From Lactococcus petauri (GTDB lineage Bacteria; Bacillota; Bacilli; Lactobacillales; Streptococcaceae), in NCBI RefSeq assembly GCF_002154895.1, contig NZ_MUIZ01000002.1:310001-374000 (forward strand): a stretch of 64,000 bases of DNA, given 5' to 3'. The position numbers and the translations under genes are program-made. Below the pieces are notes generated by a model, which saw only the letters and a list, made by a program, of their open reading frames with translations, was not told the origin of the DNA and did not search any database. Position 1 is the first letter of the stretch. Each line of letters begins with the position of its first letter. This document shows, piece by piece, positions 61,297 through 64,000 of the stretch.

Positions 61297-62526
61297 TTAG
61301 ACTTCTTCCAACAATAGAGATTCCTGAGATAAACGAATTATTTCCTTTCTTTTCTCATCGGCAGATACATTTAATACAAACCCAATCCCTAAAGATAAAA
61401 TTAAGAAAGACGATCCTCCTTGTGAAATGAATGGAAAAGTTACACCTGATTCAGGAATAATTCCAAAAGCCCCTCCGACATTAACAGTAACTGATATAAG
61501 TAATGTAACTGCTATTCCTATGCTAATAAGAGAATTAAAAGAGTCAACCGCCTGAATACCAACTATTAATATTCTTATAATCATGAAGAATAACAATCCG
61601 AGTATAATCCCCCCTCCGAGTACACCCAATTCTTCTATAACAATTGAAAAGATAAAATCAGTATGAGCTTCTGGCAAGAAACCATGTTTTTGAATAGAAT
61701 TTCCTAGTCCTAAACCAAACCAGCCTCCATTAACTACTGCATAATATGAATTTACCATTTGGTGTCCATATGTCTCTATTCCTCCGAATGGATCCACCAT
61801 AGCTTTAAACCTACTATTAACGTAGTGACCTGGAATAACATCACCATTTACAGTATATAAGAATATAATAAATATAATTATCCCAATAATTAATACTCTT
61901 ATTGCATATTTAAACCAATATGAAGATACGCCACTAGCACCAACCATACTACCAGTAATAACAAGAAGCATCACGGAACTCCCTAAGTCTGGCATAATTA
62001 TTACTGTCCCTATCATTATAAGAATAGGAAGTCGCCAGCCTCCAAAAATTTTATAAAACAAATTTTGGCCTTTGAATAAACATTTTATATCTTGTTTATA
62101 TATTTCATCCTGTTTATCTGAAAATACAGACGCTAGAAACCAAACAGTAAATATTTTTGCATACTCAGCGGGTTGAATTGTTCCAATTCCTGGTACTTGA
62201 ATCCATCTGTGAGAACCATTAACTTCTGTACCTGGAGATAGACGAGTATACACAAGGGAAAGAATCAAAAAAATTAATATAAAACAGATTAATTTACGAT
62301 TCTTTAGTGTCTTTAACTTCATTCTATATATAATAAAAAGTATAATAAAACTTAAAATCATAAATATAGCTTGAGTTACAACCATATGATATGGTGGCAG
62401 ACCTCTAGATAGCTCATGAGGAACGGTTGTAGAACATACCATAACAATTCCTACTGCTGAGAGTAAAAGATATGGGATTAATATAGAATAGTTTAAGAAA
62501 TTTGATTTTTTTAGACTATTTTTCAT
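61297..62526 (-). CDS. FtsW/RodA/SpoVE family peptidoglycan polymerase
   Basis: SEDS-family glycosyltransferase that polymerises lipid II. The 409-residue membrane protein has about ten hydrophobic segments and SEDS motifs: GTEVNGSHRWIQVPG and QPAEYAKI (about residues 100-125), GGWFGLGLGNSIQKHGFLPEAHTDFIF (split, about 270-297, with the catalytic aspartate) and FPFISQGGSSFLILSLGIG (about 365). Whether it is the divisome FtsW, the elongasome RodA or an extra copy cannot be decided here; no pbp gene is adjacent. The ribosome site is weak (GAGGGCTACTTAA). The region is AT-rich. Confidence 0.85.
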   Translation of the reverse strand: MKNSLKKSNFLNYSILIPYLLLSAVGIVMVCSTTVPHELSRGLPPYHMVVTQAIFMILSFIILFIIYRMKLKTLKNRKLICFILIFLILSLVYTRLSPGTEVNGSHRWIQVPGIGTIQPAEYAKIFTVWFLASVFSDKQDEIYKQDIKCLFKGQNLFYKIFGGWRLPILIMIGTVIIMPDLGSSVMLLVITGSMVGASGVSSYWFKYAIRVLIIGIIIFIIFLYTVNGDVIPGHYVNSRFKAMVDPFGGIETYGHQMVNSYYAVVNGGWFGLGLGNSIQKHGFLPEAHTDFIFSIVIEELGVLGGGIILGLLFFMIIRILIVGIQAVDSFNSLISIGIAVTLLISVTVNVGGAFGIIPESGVTFPFISQGGSSFLILSLGIGFVLNVSADEKRKEIIRLSQESLLLEEV

Positions 62527-62729
62527 TTAAGTAGCCCTCATTTTCAGCTAAATTATTTTTCATATGGTAATTAAAATTATATCTGAAAATATGAAATTAT
62601 TAATTAAACATAAGCAGAAATTACTTTCTTCACATTAATATAATTTTTTCAACCTTTCGAAATTTATTATTTTAATTTAGTACGTATAACGATTTATATA
62701 TTTTTGAGTTATTAAATTAATTTAATAAC

Positions 62730-64000
62730 TCAAAGTAACTCTCCGTACTTTTTAATAAATATTTTCTTAAAAATAGTTACTAAAACCATATATAATGCGA
62801 TAGTTAAAAATAACCACGGGAAGAAACTTAATGGTAAGCTCATCAAACCGATAGATTTTCCAAAACCAGTAAAGGGAATAATTGTTAAACCAATAATCCC
62901 AGAAAATGTAAGAAAAGTTAATATCCCTGAAGCTCGACTTTGTAAGAATGGGATTTTTGCAGTTCTAAGCATATGTATCACTAATGTTTGTGTCCACATA
63001 GACTCCACAAACCATCCCGTATGGAACAAAGCTATAAATCCTATATAGGATGCACTCCCTGGTGTAAGAGTACTAAAGGAGCCAAACGTTGCTGGACAAA
63101 TAACAAAAAACATTAAAAGATAAGTAGTAATATCAAATACAGAGCTAGTAGGACCTATCCAAAACATAAATTTACTCACGGAGCTCGCGTCCCATTTTCT
63201 AGGTTCTCTAATATATTCTTCATCCACATTATCCCAAGGGATAGCTGTACAGGATAAATCATAGATCAGGTTAAGTAAAATAAGGTGTATTGATAACATT
63301 GGCATAAATGGAAGAAAGGCACTGGCAGCTAAAACAGAAAACATATTTCCAAAATTCGAACTTGCCGTCATTTTGATATACTTAATCATATTAGCATATG
63401 TTTTACGTCCTTCAACAATTCCTTTTTCAAGAACCATTAAATCTTTTTCAAGTAATATAACATCCGCGGATTCTTTTGCAATATCCACAGCAGTATCAAC
63501 TGAAATACCAACATCTGAGGCTTTCATAGCAGCAGCATCATTTATCCCGTCTCCCATGTATCCTACGCTATTCCCATTATTTCTAAGAATTGTTACAATT
63601 CTAGCTTTCTGCTTAGGTGATAGCTTTGCAAATACACTTATATCATCCGCAACTACAGAAAGTTGGACATCGCTCAGGCGATCTACTTCACTTCCGAGCA
63701 GAATCTTATCCACTGAAATACCGACTTGACGACATACAGCTCTGGTTACTTTTTCATTATCTCCTGTCAATATTTTAACGGAGACACCATGTTTCTCAAG
63801 AGCATGAATTGCTGCAGGGCAAGATTCTTTTGGTGGATCTAAAAATGCAAGATAACCCATTAAAGTCATTCCCATTTCATCTGAAACCGTTAGTTCAGCT
63901 ACTGATTTAGGATTATTCTTCTGAGCAATAGCAATAACTCGCATTCCTTCAGCATTCAATCCGTCTACTCTCTTAAGAATGTATTTTTTAACACTGTCCG
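62730..64000 (-). CDS. Magnesium-translocating P-type ATPase, C-terminal part (partial)
   Basis: The frame is open to the window end, so only the last ~423 codons are seen; the TTG at 63957-63959 is internal. It encodes the phosphorylation/nucleotide domain end ([36 protein letters not shown]) and six C-terminal membrane segments (about the last 230 residues) of a P3B-type MgtA/MgtB ATPase, with the family's [18 protein letters not shown] near the end. MgtA-type pumps import Mg2+ at low external magnesium. Regulation cannot be judged because the 5' end is outside. Confidence 0.87.
   Translation of the reverse strand, partial: DSVKKYILKRVDGLNAEGMRVIAIAQKNNPKSVAELTVSDEMGMTLMGYLAFLDPPKESCPAAIHALEKHGVSVKILTGDNEKVTRAVCRQVGISVDKILLGSEVDRLSDVQLSVVADDISVFAKLSPKQKARIVTILRNNGNSVGYMGDGINDAAAMKASDVGISVDTAVDIAKESADVILLEKDLMVLEKGIVEGRKTYANMIKYIKMTASSNFGNMFSVLAASAFLPFMPMLSIHLILLNLIYDLSCTAIPWDNVDEEYIREPRKWDASSVSKFMFWIGPTSSVFDITTYLLMFFVICPATFGSFSTLTPGSASYIGFIALFHTGWFVESMWTQTLVIHMLRTAKIPFLQSRASGILTFLTFSGIIGLTIIPFTGFGKSIGLMSLPLSFFPWLFLTIALYMVLVTIFKKIFIKKYGELL

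Overview
The window looks like chromosome of a Lactococcus. The marker genes are the glycine-betaine transporter busA with its repressor busR, a catabolic acetolactate synthase, the malolactic cluster mleR/mleS/mleP, rex, a chitinase plus lytic chitin monooxygenase pair, several Spx/Rgg-type regulators, low GC and strong GGAGG ribosome sites. The proteins resemble but do not equal the L. lactis versions I remember, so a non-lactis lactococcus (for example the L. garvieae group) is my best guess; this is inference, not a database result. Most genes lie on the minus strand.

Layout. 1-6.1 kb: busA/busR osmoprotection with a clear BusR operator, a DUF368 undecaprenyl-phosphate translocase, hpf, azoreductase and ahpC-ahpF. 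6.3-12.3 kb: a metal-ligand-poor M24 protein, a nucleotidyltransferase-like pair, metC, and a TetR/Fe-S/RclA-type flavoprotein operon. 12.4-20.7 kb: a lipoprotein, a PadR-DUF1700-DUF4097-uppP envelope operon with a long inverted-repeat operator, a GNAT enzyme, the copper ATPase copB with a cop box, and the GlcNAc PTS nagE. 20.9-24.3 kb: a diguanylate cyclase/EAL/Spx operon divergent from an Rgg regulator. 24.4-30.6 kb: tspO, chitinase and LPMO under a cre site, a hydrolase, a secreted SLH-CHAP protein and a PhzF protein.

30.7-44 kb is the accessory part. It is AT-rich and holds a DUF4365 nuclease-like protein, a broken AbiEii-type nucleotidyltransferase, a 1959-residue nuclease-STAND-NTPase resembling Avs (AVAST) proteins, a wrecked rgg pseudogene, decayed DNA, and an 852-residue SF2 helicase fused to a PD-(D/E)xK nuclease. 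I read it as a defence island and the best candidate for an undescribed system.

44-64 kb returns to core metabolism and housekeeping: alsS, a TPR protein with an AI-2E family permease, a methyltransferase, rlmD, a HAD hydrolase, the dnaD-nth-trmK-nif3 operon, a 55-residue membrane protein, an aldo/keto reductase, msrB, the malolactic genes, rex, an ftsW/rodA family gene and the C-terminal part of a magnesium P-type ATPase that runs off the window. Both rlmD and dnaD have an extended -10 element ending six bases before the start codon and no good ribosome site, suggesting leaderless mRNAs.

I found no rRNA, tRNA, CRISPR array or recognisable insertion sequence.
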